The notes beneath the pieces were generated by a model, which had not been told where the DNA came from, did no database searches, and saw only the letters and a program-made list of their open reading frames with translations. This document shows positions 6,641 to 14,749 of a stretch of DNA of 35,253 nt, one piece after another (positions within the stretch are counted from its first letter, which is position 1; the number at the start of each line of letters is the position of its first letter). The position numbers were made by a program, and so were the translations under genes. The stretch spans positions 1-35,253 of the forward strand of contig CALKFY010000127.1 in NCBI GenBank assembly GCA_938084925.1. Direction: 5' to 3'. The DNA is from an uncultured Pseudomonadales bacterium (GTDB lineage: Bacteria; Pseudomonadota; Gammaproteobacteria; Pseudomonadales; Balneatricaceae).

Positions 6641-8776
6641 CTATTCTGAAGCTTTTGCAAGGCTTCTTTTTTCGGCTAGCAAAGCCTTCAGTTGTTGCTT
6701 GGCAGAAATTGTGTCTTCTTGGCTATGATTGCCGCGTAATATGTTGCTCAAATCATCAAAACGTTGATCAAAATAATGATGGTTTAGCTTGTTAATAGCT
6801 TCGCTAAGTTGGCTAGCGTGATCCCCGGCAACTTCCAAAGATTCAAGTCCCGCAAGGCTGCGCATCATAGGCCAGGCTTCTAAGTCGGCGCATTCGCTTT
6901 GTAGTTCTGCGGCCTTGGGGGCGCGATTTAATCTAGTTAGTACCTGCTGGCATATCTCCAGTAGCTGAACTAACACGCTGGCATCGGCCATGCGTAGCTG
7001 GCTTAAGTGTGCCGGTATTTGGCTATGGGCTAGGGCTAGCTCTGGGTGGCGTAGGATCAAACGAATGGCCGCTTGTGCAGGGTTCTGTACCTTTACCGGA
7101 ATGCGCGGTTGGCTTGGCCATTGATTATTACCAAAGCGTCTTTGCTTTTGGTAATCGCCCTTGCTCTTTTTGAGAGGGTTGAAGGGCTTTTTTTGGGCTT
7201 GGCTTTGTTCGCCTTGGTAGGCGTAGCCGTTGTCTTGAGGTGTTGTTTCAGTTGGCCAATAATCGTTGCTGTCAGGGTATTCGTTGTGCGGTGCCTGATC
7301 GTAATCGCTATAGTCTGCTGTGCCGTCAGTATATGCATTGTCGTACTGAAGCGTATCATGATGCTCTGGTGCTTGGTTGCGTTGCTGATCTTGGCTATGT
7401 GATTGGGCGCTTGCAGCTGGTTCAGTAGGTATAGCCGGTGAGCTCACTGCTGTTAACTGCGACAAGGTGTCTTGGTTAAGGCCAGTAATATCTTCTAGCT
7501 TGCTGATCATCATGCTGCGCATCAGGCCCTTAGGCATGGATTGTATAATAGGCATGATGTCTGTGGCCAACTTGGCACGGTGCTCTAAGTTGTGAATATC
7601 CAAATCTTGGGAGTATTGGTTAAATAGAAATTCACTAAAAGGCGTGGCGTCGGCTATACGTTGGGTAAGGGCTTTGGTGCCTTCTTTACGTACCATGGTA
7701 TCTGGGTCTTCGCCCTGAGGTAGTAATAAGAAGCGAGCCTGGCGGCCGTCGGTCATGAACTCTACACAGGTGTGCATAGCGCGGATAGCGGCCTTGATGC
7801 CAGCTGCATCGCCGTCGAAGCAAAAGATTACTTCGCTTACCATTTTGTAGATGCGTTCTAGGTGGAAGCGGCTGGTGGATGTGCCCAAGGTTGCTACGGC
7901 GTAGTTGATGTCATGTTGTGCTAGTGCCACTACGTCCATATAACCTTCGACTACCAGAATGCGCTTTAGATTACGTTCGTGTTGGCGTGCTTCATAGAGG
8001 CCATAAAGTTCTTTCTCTTTATGGAATACGTCAGTTTCTGGTGAGTTCAGGTATTTGGGTTTGGCGTCGCCCAATACGCGGCCACCAAAGGCAATGACTT
8101 TGCCCTTGCTGTTGCGAATAGGGAACATGATGCGCTCCCTAAAGAAGTCATAAATCCTTTGGGTCTCTTCTTTTTTTACAGCCATGCCGCACTGCACTAG
8201 AGCATCAAGAGTTTGGTCTGATGTGCTGACGCTATCAATTAGGTTTTGCCAGCCGGTAGGGGCAAAACCGATACCAAAGCGTTGGGCAATTTGGCCACTG
8301 AGGCCGCGGTCTTTTAAATAGTCTACGGCTTGCTTACGCTGGCTGTGCTGGCGCAATTGCTTTTGGTAATAAGCGTTACTTTGCTCTAGTAGATCGTAGG
8401 ACTGATTGCGAGCCTGGGTTTTGGCTTGCTGTGCGGCAATAGCGGCAGGTGACAGGTTTTGGTCTGGCTTGGGCACGTCTAGACCTGATTTACGCGCCAG
8501 TTCTTCAACTGCTTCGGGAAAGCTAAGGTGTTCTAGATCCATCAAGAAGCCAATAGCGTTGCCGCCAGCACCACAGCCAAAGCAATAGAAAAACTGCTTG
8601 TCAGGAGCAACGCTAAAAGAAGGTGTTTTTTCTTTATGGAATGGGCAGCAGGCGGAATAGTTGCGGCCGCTACGTTTTAGTTTTACGCGGCTATCTACCA
8701 CATCCACAATGTCCGTACGATCAAGCAGTGTGTCGATGAAGTCTTGGGGGATGCGGTGGGACTGCTGGGCAGACAC
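6641..8776 (-). CDS. dnaG: DNA primase
   Basis: Makes RNA primers at the replication fork. The zinc finger uses Cys44, His47, Cys65 and Cys68 (CCPFHKEKTPSFS, YCFGCGAGGN); the TOPRIM core has LVVEGYMD (Glu277) and CFDGDAAG (Asp321, Asp323). The C-terminal helicase-binding domain follows after about residue 560. The protein is 711 aa against 581 in E. coli; the excess is a low-complexity linker at about 442-560 rich in Gln, Asp, Asn, Pro and Tyr. Start is GTG 8776, giving MSAQQSHRIPQDFIDTLL, which aligns with other primases, though no strong ribosome-binding site is visible. It follows yqeY by 18 bases. Confidence 0.96.
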   Translation of the reverse strand: MSAQQSHRIPQDFIDTLLDRTDIVDVVDSRVKLKRSGRNYSACCPFHKEKTPSFSVAPDKQFFYCFGCGAGGNAIGFLMDLEHLSFPEAVEELARKSGLDVPKPDQNLSPAAIAAQQAKTQARNQSYDLLEQSNAYYQKQLRQHSQRKQAVDYLKDRGLSGQIAQRFGIGFAPTGWQNLIDSVSTSDQTLDALVQCGMAVKKEETQRIYDFFRERIMFPIRNSKGKVIAFGGRVLGDAKPKYLNSPETDVFHKEKELYGLYEARQHERNLKRILVVEGYMDVVALAQHDINYAVATLGTSTSRFHLERIYKMVSEVIFCFDGDAAGIKAAIRAMHTCVEFMTDGRQARFLLLPQGEDPDTMVRKEGTKALTQRIADATPFSEFLFNQYSQDLDIHNLEHRAKLATDIMPIIQSMPKGLMRSMMISKLEDITGLNQDTLSQLTAVSSPAIPTEPAASAQSHSQDQQRNQAPEHHDTLQYDNAYTDGTADYSDYDQAPHNEYPDSNDYWPTETTPQDNGYAYQGEQSQAQKKPFNPLKKSKGDYQKQRRFGNNQWPSQPRIPVKVQNPAQAAIRLILRHPELALAHSQIPAHLSQLRMADASVLVQLLEICQQVLTRLNRAPKAAELQSECADLEAWPMMRSLAGLESLEVAGDHASQLSEAINKLNHHYFDQRFDDLSNILRGNHSQEDTISAKQQLKALLAEKRSLAKASE

Positions 8777-8794
8777 GTGGGGCCTAAGTGCTGT

Positions 8795-9241
8795 TTAGCT
8801 CAAGCGGGCTTTGATTTGTCCGCTAACCTTGCCCATGTCGGCACGGCCTTGTAGCTGCGGCTTTAATTGACCCATGATCTTGCCCATGTCTTGCATGCTG
8901 GTTGCGCCAGTGGCGGCAACAGCGGCTTCGATCATGTCGGAAATTTCTTCGGCGCTCAGTTGGGCTGGCAGAAATTCTTGCACTACGCTCATTTCGTACT
9001 TTTCTTGATCAGCAAGATCAGCACGCTCTGCGGCTTCAAATTGACTGATGGAGTCACGGCGCTGCTTAAGCATTTTATCCAAAATAGCCAAGATGCGGGC
9101 ATCGTCCAACTCAATGCGCTCGTCCACTTCTACGCGTTTGATTTCCGCTAGCATGGAGCGAATAACTACCAAACGTTGTTTTTCTTTGGCACGCATGGCT
9201 TGTTTTTGAGCATCTTTAAGTTGGGACTTTAAATCAGACAT
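8795..9241 (-). CDS. yqeY: GatB/YqeY domain protein
   Basis: A 148-residue protein of the YqeY family, which is related to the tail domain of the GatB amidotransferase subunit. Family features are the Lys/Arg-rich start SDLKSQLKDAQKQAMRAKEK, then RLVVIRSMLAEIKR, the acidic middle ERIELDD and the C-terminal GKIMGQLKPQLQGRADMGKVSGQIKARL. It commonly sits between rpsU and dnaG in gammaproteobacteria, as here, and may help aminoacyl-tRNA quality control, though its function is not firmly known. ATG 9241 has GAGG seven bases upstream. The gene is 184 bases downstream of rpsU, past a stem-loop, so part of the rpsU transcript probably stops before it. Confidence 0.92.
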   Translation of the reverse strand: MSDLKSQLKDAQKQAMRAKEKQRLVVIRSMLAEIKRVEVDERIELDDARILAILDKMLKQRRDSISQFEAAERADLADQEKYEMSVVQEFLPAQLSAEEISDMIEAAVAATGATSMQDMGKIMGQLKPQLQGRADMGKVSGQIKARLS

Positions 9242-9310
9242 AATGAGCCTCGTGCTAATAAGAAGTGGGTGCTGCTTGGTTCAGTTTGCTTAAATGCCAG
9301 AAACAACAAA

Positions 9311-9335
9311 GGGGCGGGTAACTGAAAACCGCCCC
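9311..9335 (-). terminator. Stem-loop between rpsU and yqeY, partial terminator
   Basis: GGGGCGG (9311-9317) and CCGCCCC (9329-9335) make a strong GC stem. On the minus strand the stem is followed by a T-rich tract, TTTGTTGTTT. This is the place where E. coli has a terminator that lowers dnaG expression relative to rpsU. Confidence 0.6.
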
Positions 9336-9424
9336 TAAGGTGTTGTCTAAGAGAAAATATCTCCCGACAGAATCTGACGCTTACTGTAACTTAATAGGGA
9401 TTAAGCTAGCAGTAAAAAACAGTC

Positions 9425-9640
9425 TTAGTACAAGCGTACGTGACGACGGTTTTCGCGAGATACTTTCTTAGCGTGACGCTTAACAGCTGCTGCTGCCTTA
9501 CGCTTACGTACGCTAGTTGGCTTTTCGTAAAATTCACGCTTACGTACATCGGCTAGTACGCCAGCTTTTTCACACGCGCGCTTGAAGCGACGTAGAGCAA
9601 TATCAAATGGTTCGTTTTCTTTCAGTTTTACAGCCGGCAT
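9425..9640 (-). CDS. rpsU: 30S ribosomal protein S21
   Basis: Ribosomal protein S21, needed for base-pairing of mRNA with 16S rRNA during initiation. The 71-aa product [20 protein letters not shown] then [20 protein letters not shown] and a basic C-terminus ending HVRLY matches the E. coli protein in length and motif order. The open frame extends nine codons upstream, but ATG 9640 is the family start. First gene of the macromolecular-synthesis cluster, divergent from tsaD. A good sigma-70 promoter lies about 130 bases upstream, leaving a structured leader. Confidence 0.97.
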   Translation of the reverse strand: MPAVKLKENEPFDIALRRFKRACEKAGVLADVRKREFYEKPTSVRKRKAAAAVKRHAKKVSRENRRHVRLY

Positions 9641-9770
9641 ATCTCTACCTGTTTGTGAATGACGCATTAATTAAATGCTACTGTCATCCTGTTTTATTAA
9701 TCTGTGCTGTTCCTAGGAAACGTTGCTTTAACGCTCAGGGAACAAAACACGGCATATGTTTAGGGCGCAT

Positions 9771-9799
9771 ATTCTACTCTTTGAATTATGGGGTGTAAA
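9771..9799 (-). promoter_or_regulatory. rpsU operon promoter
   Basis: On the minus strand, TTTACA (-35, 9799-9794) and TAGAAT (-10, 9776-9771) are spaced by exactly 17 bases, each with five of six consensus matches. It would give an rpsU leader of about 120 bases. Confidence 0.75.
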
Positions 9800-9840
9800 G
9801 CCTGAATGGGAATATTTATACGGTTTGTTGGTGGGGGGGT

Positions 9841-9912
9841 TGTAGGTCGGACTTTAGTCCGACAAGTCGGGTTAAAACCCGACCTACAGAAACATAAACA
9901 CCCGACCTACAG
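9841..9912. repeat. GTCGG-type double palindrome
   Basis: Two adjacent perfect hairpins, GTCGGACTTTAGTCCGAC (9846-9863) and GTCGGGTTAAAACCCGAC (9866-9883), are enclosed by the outer inverted pair TGTAGGTCGG (9841-9850) and CCGACCTACA (9879-9888). A further CCCGACCTACAG lies at 9901-9912. This is the look of a REP-like extragenic element, distinct from the GGGGTCAGA family. It lies between two divergent promoters. Confidence 0.8.
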
Positions 9913-9926
9913 TAGGGTAAAGAGGT

Positions 9927-9954
9927 TTGACAGATATCCAAGCCGCTTTATCCT
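9927..9954 (+). promoter_or_regulatory. tsaD promoter
   Basis: A perfect TTGACA (9927-9932) with TATCCT (9949-9954) at 16-base spacing, about 60 bases upstream of the tsaD ATG. Confidence 0.55.
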
Positions 9955-10013
9955 AGCAATTACACAGGTGCACAGGTAAAATTGCGCTCAATTTCCAGCC
10001 ACCATTATAAACC

Positions 10014-11048
10014 ATGAAAGTACTCGGAATCGAAACCTCTTGTGATGAAACCGGTGTTGCCATTTTTGACACCGACCAGGGCATTGTTGCCGAAGCTTTG
10101 TATAGCCAGGTAGCCGTGCATGCCGAGTATGGCGGTGTCGTGCCTGAATTAGCCTCACGGGATCATATTCGTAAACTAGTCCCCTTGATGCGTGAAGTAT
10201 TTGCCAAGGCAGGGTTAGAGTACGGTGATATTGATGGCGTGGCTTATACCTCTGGTCCCGGCTTAATTGGTGCCTTGATGGTGGGCGCCTCAACCGGTCG
10301 TGCTTTAGGTATGGCATGGGATGTACCGACTATTGGTGTACATCATATGGAAGGGCACTTGTTAGCGCCTTTGCTAGAAGAAAACGCACCCAAACCGCCG
10401 TTTGTAGCTTTATTGGTTTCCGGCGGCCATACGCAGCTAGTGAATGTGCATAGTTTGGGTGACTACGAATTAATGGGCGAGTCCATTGATGATGCTGCCG
10501 GTGAGGCCTTCGATAAGGTGGCTAAGATGTTGGACTTAGATTACCCCGGTGGTCCTCATGTAGCACGCTATGCCACCCAAGGTGAAGCAGGTCGTTTCAA
10601 ATTCCCACGGCCTATGGTAGACCGTCCTGGTTTGGATATGAGCTTTAGTGGTTTAAAAACGGCGGCTTTATATGCGGTGCAAGGTTTGCAGAAGGCAAGC
10701 CCAGACGGTCAGCTTAGCGAGCAGGATAAAGCCGACATTTGCTTGGCCTTTGAGCAAGCGGCGGTGGATACCTTGGCCATTAAATGCCGCCGTGCCATCG
10801 AACAGTCCGGTCATAAGGTATTGGTGATGGCAGGTGGTGTTAGTGCCAACCAGCGTTTGCGCGGCAAATTAGAAGCAGCTTCTGCTAAGTTAGGGGCTAA
10901 GGTGTATTACCCACGTCCGGCTTATTGTACTGACAATGGTGCCATGATTGCTTTTGCCGGTGCCTTGCGTTTGCAGGCGGGGCAGGCAGATGATTTACGC
11001 TTACAGATTCAGCCACGTTGGCCCCTGGATACATTAGCGGCTGTTTGA
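10014..11048 (+). CDS. tsaD: tRNA N6-threonylcarbamoyladenosine transferase subunit TsaD
   Basis: Transfers the threonylcarbamoyl group to A37 of ANN-decoding tRNAs, working with TsaB, TsaC and TsaE. The 344-aa sequence starts [17 protein letters not shown] (ASKHA-type phosphate loop), has the metal-binding HHMEGH (His111, His115), [24 protein letters not shown], and the C-terminal [18 protein letters not shown]. Length is standard. It is divergent from rpsU, the classic gammaproteobacterial arrangement. A short palindromic repeat begins five bases after its stop, followed closely by folB, so the repeat could separate the two transcription units or merely lie in a joint mRNA. Confidence 0.97.
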   Translation: MKVLGIETSCDETGVAIFDTDQGIVAEALYSQVAVHAEYGGVVPELASRDHIRKLVPLMREVFAKAGLEYGDIDGVAYTSGPGLIGALMVGASTGRALGMAWDVPTIGVHHMEGHLLAPLLEENAPKPPFVALLVSGGHTQLVNVHSLGDYELMGESIDDAAGEAFDKVAKMLDLDYPGGPHVARYATQGEAGRFKFPRPMVDRPGLDMSFSGLKTAALYAVQGLQKASPDGQLSEQDKADICLAFEQAAVDTLAIKCRRAIEQSGHKVLVMAGGVSANQRLRGKLEAASAKLGAKVYYPRPAYCTDNGAMIAFAGALRLQAGQADDLRLQIQPRWPLDTLAAV

Positions 11049-11053
11049 TACAT

Positions 11054-11078
11054 GGGGCCAGACCTAAGGTCTGACCCC
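11054..11078. repeat. Palindromic repeat, short form (copy 3 of 5)
   Basis: GGGGCCAGA-cctaagg-TCTGACCCC, five bases past the tsaD stop and 36 bases before the proposed folB start. One arm base differs from the consensus GGGGTCAGA. Confidence 0.85.
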
Positions 11079-11114
11079 GAGCGAAGCAAAATTTAAATGA
11101 GTTGGAGAGATAAA

Positions 11115-11471
11115 TTGGACACGGTTTATATTCATGGCTTGGCTGTGGAAACGACAATTGGCATATTTGATTGGGAACGTACCATCAAACAAAAGGTGGT
11201 GCTGGACATCGAAATGGCCGTGGATATTCGCGCGTCTGCGGCCAATGAAGATATTGATCGTACCGTAAGCTACAAGGATGTCTCCGATCGTTTGATGGCC
11301 TTTATTGCCGCTAATGAGTTCTTGTTAGTAGAAACCATGGCGGAAGAAATCGCCGCTTTGGTGCTAAACGAATTCCCTGTACCTTTTGTACGTTTGAAAC
11401 TGGGTAAACCCGGTGCAGTGCCAGAAGCGCAGGATGTTGGTGTCATTATAGAACGTGGTAATAAGCCATAA
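11115..11471 (+). CDS. folB: Dihydroneopterin aldolase
   Basis: Converts dihydroneopterin to 6-hydroxymethyl-dihydropterin in folate synthesis. The 118-aa product DTVYIHGLAVETTIGIFDWE then QKVVLDIEM, VSYKDV, LVETMAEEIA and KLGKPGAVPEAQDVGVIIERG aligns with E. coli FolB throughout. Start: TTG 11115 is preferred since GGAGAG lies five bases upstream and the product then aligns with E. coli MDIVFIEQL; ATG 11097 would add six residues (MSWRDK) with no ribosome-binding site. It overlaps the start of folK by one base (TAATG), so the two are translationally coupled. Confidence 0.94.
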   Translation: MDTVYIHGLAVETTIGIFDWERTIKQKVVLDIEMAVDIRASAANEDIDRTVSYKDVSDRLMAFIAANEFLLVETMAEEIAALVLNEFPVPFVRLKLGKPGAVPEAQDVGVIIERGNKP

Positions 11472-11959
11472 TGACTGTGCAGGTGCACTTGGGGCTGGGG
11501 GCAAATATTGAGCCCGAACAGTGTTTGCGCGCAGCTGTAAAACTGCTGCGTGAAACCTTTGTTAACTTGCAGTTGTCACCTGTTTATCAAACCCAAGCAG
11601 TAGGTATTAACGGTCCAGATTTTCTTAATATGGTGGTGAGCTTTTCTACCTGCATGCCGCTTGCTGAATTACAGGCTTGGATTAAGCTTATGGAAACCAA
11701 GCATGGCCGCGATCGTAGCGAGCCGCAACCAAGTTGTCATCGCTTAGATATGGATGTGCTTTTATATGGTAATTTGATTAGCGAAGCTGATAGGGTGCCG
11801 CGTAGTGATGTGCTAGAGCGGGCTTATGTGTTGCGCCCCTTGGCAGATGTTGCTCCTGATCTAGTTTATCCAGGTGGTCAGAAAACTATCTCTCAGCTTT
11901 GGCAAGCGAGTCAACTGGGTCAGGTGACTGAGGTTTTTGCTTTGGGCTTTACCAGCTAG
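11471..11959 (+). CDS. folK: 6-hydroxymethyl-dihydropterin pyrophosphokinase (HPPK)
   Basis: Next step after FolB: transfers pyrophosphate from ATP to the pterin. The 162-aa sequence has the start VHLGLGANIEPEQCLRAA, the substrate region VYQTQAVGINGPDFLNMVV, and the signature RDRSEPQPSCHRLDMDVLLY in the position of the HPPK motif (usually RxxRWGPRxLDLDILLY). The middle of that signature is less conserved here than in E. coli. Convergent with cca, with only 11 bases between them. Start coupled to the folB stop. Confidence 0.92.
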   Translation: MTVQVHLGLGANIEPEQCLRAAVKLLRETFVNLQLSPVYQTQAVGINGPDFLNMVVSFSTCMPLAELQAWIKLMETKHGRDRSEPQPSCHRLDMDVLLYGNLISEADRVPRSDVLERAYVLRPLADVAPDLVYPGGQKTISQLWQASQLGQVTEVFALGFTS

Positions 11960-11970
11960 GCTCTTTCCTT

Positions 11971-13113
11971 TTAAGAAACCTTGGCAATAGCCTCTATCTG
12001 CGCCGCCTTGATGGCGTCTCCCAGTACCTTTCCACGTTTGCCTTGTGCCATTAAGTCTTGTGGCTTTACTACTAGGGCTGCCCCAATATCTACGAGTATT
12101 TGTTGCCATAAGCTTGCGCTAAAGCTGAGCTCTGGTAACTCCATTTGCCCCTGGCTGTGCAATAAGCCAATTAACTTAACCAAGCGTTCTAGTTGGCTTG
12201 AGTTTTTAAGAGCGCCGCAGTTGCTCAGTAGGATATGCTTTTGTTGGGCATTTAGTTCTGGGTAATGGGTCAGTTGGCGTTGATGCATGCTGAGCTGTAC
12301 ACACAGCTGTAAAGTTGCCTTAGGTAGGCGCAGGGCTTCGCCTAGGTTCTCTAGCTGAGGCTTGTTTAAAGCTTGTAAGAGTATGGCCAGGCGCTCGTCA
12401 GGGTCCGTTAGTTGATGACTAGCGGCTTGTAAGGTGCCTAGTGGGTTTTTCTTGCGCTGTAATAGCTTGGCAAGTGCTGGTACTAACTGCTGTAAAGCAC
12501 CAAGTTCTAGCAAGGTGGTGAAATAAATCCATGGGCTTGGGCTGCGCATGGCTTTTTGCGTTTCATGCCAAAGGCGTTCTTTGGCAATTTCTTTAAGTTC
12601 ACCCGAGTCTACTAGTTGTTTAGCGAGCGCTTTGGTTGCTGGTGCTATGTAAAAACCAAGGTGGTGCAAGTGGGCATGAAAGCGGGCCAAACGCAGTATA
12701 CGTAACGGGTCTTCGCTAAAAGCCGGTGATACGTGGCGCAGAACGCGTTGTTGTATATCTTGCTGCCCACCATAAGGATCAATAAGCTCGCCGTTGCTAT
12801 CTTCGGCAATGGCATTAATAGTCAGATCACGGCGTTCTAGATCTTGGGGTAGGGTGATATCAGGTGCGGCATGAACAGTAAAGCCTTTATAGCCACGACC
12901 AGCTTTGCGCTCGGTGCGTGCGAGGGCGTATTCTTGCTTGCTGGTAGGGTGTAGAAAAACAGGAAAGTCTTTGCCGACCTGGGTATAGCCCAGGTCTAGC
13001 AAGTCTTGTGGACTAGCACCTACAACCACATGGTCATAGTCTGTTACGGGGATGCCGAGTAGTCGATCTCGTACGGCTCCGCCAACGATGTAGGATTGCC
13101 AGTTTGGTTGCAC
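11971..13113 (-). CDS. cca: CCA-adding tRNA nucleotidyltransferase, without an intact HD site
   Basis: Adds or repairs the 3' CCA of tRNAs. The head is canonical: [13 protein letters not shown], the metal-binding DxD in [40 protein letters not shown], and [19 protein letters not shown]. The 380-aa protein is shorter than E. coli Cca (412). Where E. coli has the HD phosphohydrolase motif FATLCHDLGKG, this protein reads [11 protein letters not shown], with both the His and Asp gone, so phosphatase activity is not expected. Start at ATG 13113 gives six residues before YIVGG, as expected. Follows glpE by 29 bases and is convergent with folK. Confidence 0.93.
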   Translation of the reverse strand: MQPNWQSYIVGGAVRDRLLGIPVTDYDHVVVGASPQDLLDLGYTQVGKDFPVFLHPTSKQEYALARTERKAGRGYKGFTVHAAPDITLPQDLERRDLTINAIAEDSNGELIDPYGGQQDIQQRVLRHVSPAFSEDPLRILRLARFHAHLHHLGFYIAPATKALAKQLVDSGELKEIAKERLWHETQKAMRSPSPWIYFTTLLELGALQQLVPALAKLLQRKKNPLGTLQAASHQLTDPDERLAILLQALNKPQLENLGEALRLPKATLQLCVQLSMHQRQLTHYPELNAQQKHILLSNCGALKNSSQLERLVKLIGLLHSQGQMELPELSFSASLWQQILVDIGAALVVKPQDLMAQGKRGKVLGDAIKAAQIEAIAKVS

Positions 13114-13142
13114 TTAGTCCACTTGTTGGGGCCTAGTTGGGA

Positions 13143-13457
13143 TTAGGCACACATTTGCGGGTGAGTGGTGCAGAAGGTGTTAAAACCACCTTCTAAACTA
13201 TATACATCACCAAACCCTTGATTGATAAACACTTCAGCTGCCTGCATAGAGCTAAAACCTTGGTAGCAGCATACAACAACAGGCTTGTCCTTGTCAGCTT
13301 CAGCTAGAAATGCGCCGATGTTGCTGTTATCAATGCGCTGGCTACCTTTGATGTGGTTGCTAGTATAGCTGTTGGCGTCACGAATATCCAAAACGTAGGC
13401 GCCGTCATCAATTTTGCTTTGCAGTTGAGTAGGGTTCAAGATCTGTAGTTTAGTCAT
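13143..13457 (-). CDS. glpE: GlpE-type single-domain rhodanese
   Basis: A 104-aa rhodanese that moves sulfane sulfur from thiosulfate to cyanide or thiols. The active loop is CCYQGFSS with catalytic Cys64 in the CxxGxSS pattern of GlpE; VLDIRDANSYTSNHIKGS and VYSLEGGF are the surrounding family motifs. The open frame is longer, but ATG 13457 is chosen for its AGAGAG ribosome-binding site and family length. Sits 65 bases after apaH and before cca. E. coli glpE is in the glp regulon, so the context differs here. Cytosolic. Confidence 0.88.
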   Translation of the reverse strand: MTKLQILNPTQLQSKIDDGAYVLDIRDANSYTSNHIKGSQRIDNSNIGAFLAEADKDKPVVVCCYQGFSSMQAAEVFINQGFGDVYSLEGGFNTFCTTHPQMCA

Positions 13458-13522
13458 TTGTGTGCTCTCTTTAAATTTGTCATTGCTAATTAAGATAATG
13501 CTAATATTAGCAGAGACTGATA

Positions 13523-14323
13523 TTAGACACAAGCGGTTTTAAAAACTTCTTTGTCTTCCAGTCGCATCATCTTTAAATGACCGCCCCAAACGCAACCCAT
13601 ATCTAGGTTAACTACGGTTTCTAGTCCGGTTTCACCTTCTAAGGCTGCCCAGTGGCCAAATACTTGTTGGCAGTCTACTTGGCTGGCATGATTGAACCAA
13701 GGGGCAAATCCTGCGGGTGCTTCGTGGGGCTTGGCTTTGGCTTTTAATTCCAAGCGCCCTTGCGCATCCGTGAAGCGCATGCGGGTAAAATAGTTGGTAA
13801 TGCAGCGCCAGCGTTCTGGGCCTTCCAGGTCTGGGTTCCACAGGTCGGGTAGGTTGCCGTACATATTGGCAAAGTACTCTTGGTCTTGTGGGCCGGTGAG
13901 TACTTGATGAATTTCTTTGGCTAGGGTTTGTGCAGTCCCTAGATCCCAGCAGGGTGGGATACCAGCATGGGTCATGACGGTTTGAAATGTGGAGCTGTAG
14001 TGCAAGAGGGGTAAGGATTGCAGCCACGTCATCAGCTCTTCACGATCTGGGGCAGAGAATATGGCTGTTAGTGTGGGGTCAATACGTAGATCGGTTGCCC
14101 CGTGATGCAAGGCTAATAGATGCAGGTCATGGTTGCCTAGTACCACCTTGGCGCGCTTGCCCATGCTCATGATAAAACGCAATGATTCTAAAGACTGGGG
14201 GCCGCGATTGACAAGGTCACCAGCGACCCAGAGTTTATCATTTTCACTAAACTTAACACGCTCTAATAAGCGCTGTAAGGGATCTAAACAACCTTGCAAA
14301 TCACCGACAGCGTAAGTGGCCAT
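13523..14323 (-). CDS. apaH: Symmetrical diadenosine tetraphosphatase
   Basis: Splits Ap4A and related dinucleotides to two ADP, and also decaps Np4-capped RNA. The phosphoesterase motifs are in order: YAVGDLQGC, WVAGDLVNRGPQSL, VVLGNHDLHLLA, MTHAGIPP and the C-terminal FGHWAALEG, then VNLDMGCVWGG. Length 266 aa, normal (E. coli 280). ATG 14323 overlaps the apaG stop by one base, so translation is coupled in the rsmA-apaG-apaH run. Confidence 0.97.
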   Translation of the reverse strand: MATYAVGDLQGCLDPLQRLLERVKFSENDKLWVAGDLVNRGPQSLESLRFIMSMGKRAKVVLGNHDLHLLALHHGATDLRIDPTLTAIFSAPDREELMTWLQSLPLLHYSSTFQTVMTHAGIPPCWDLGTAQTLAKEIHQVLTGPQDQEYFANMYGNLPDLWNPDLEGPERWRCITNYFTRMRFTDAQGRLELKAKAKPHEAPAGFAPWFNHASQVDCQQVFGHWAALEGETGLETVVNLDMGCVWGGHLKMMRLEDKEVFKTACV

Positions 14324-14748
14324 TAGTGCAGTGCGTGCGGGTAAGCTAGGGTGAAGGGGGCGATGTTGGCAGTGAACTCATGACCGTCTGCGGCCTTCAT
14401 GTCGTATTTACCACTCATGCTGCCTACTTGTGTTCCTAGTACTGTACCGCTGGTATAACGATGTTCTTTACCGGGTTCTATAACGGGTTGTTGGCCAACT
14501 ACGCCACTGCCGCTTACTTCTTGAGATTCGCCATCACCATTGGTGATCAACCAGTGGCGATCCAAAAGCTGGGCGCTTTGGGTGCCTTGGTTGGTAATAG
14601 TGATGTGATAAGCAAATACATAGCGGTTGCGTTCAGGGTCAGACTGCTCGGCAACGTACTGGCTATCTACCTTCACGGCAACGTCGTATTCATCAATACT
14701 GGATTCGGTATTGATGTGGGGACTGTCGTGGATAACTTGGTCAGACAT
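14323..14748 (-). CDS. apaG: ApaG (DUF525) protein
   Basis: ApaG has a fibronectin-III-like beta fold and is linked to metal tolerance; its biochemical role is not settled. The 141-aa protein has a 15-20 residue N-terminal extension, then YDVAVKVDSQYVAEQSDP, YVFAYHITITNQG, LLDRHWLITNGDG, VVGQQPVIEPGKEHRYTSG and MSGKYDMKAADG, the standard ApaG motifs. Between rsmA (one-base gap) and apaH (one-base overlap). Confidence 0.96.
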   Translation of the reverse strand: MSDQVIHDSPHINTESSIDEYDVAVKVDSQYVAEQSDPERNRYVFAYHITITNQGTQSAQLLDRHWLITNGDGESQEVSGSGVVGQQPVIEPGKEHRYTSGTVLGTQVGSMSGKYDMKAADGHEFTANIAPFTLAYPHALH

Positions 14749-14749
14749 A

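Larger units (their letters stand above)
9641..10013. other. rpsU-tsaD divergent intergenic region
   Basis: This 373-base gap holds the rpsU leader and promoter on the minus strand, a pair of palindromes at 9841-9912 and a tsaD promoter on the plus strand. The rpsU leader can fold: GTTCC (9709-9713) with GGAAC (9739-9743), enclosing CGTT (9721-9724) with AACG (9730-9733). I see no gene in it; a short open frame across the rpsU start is a shadow. Confidence 0.7.
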
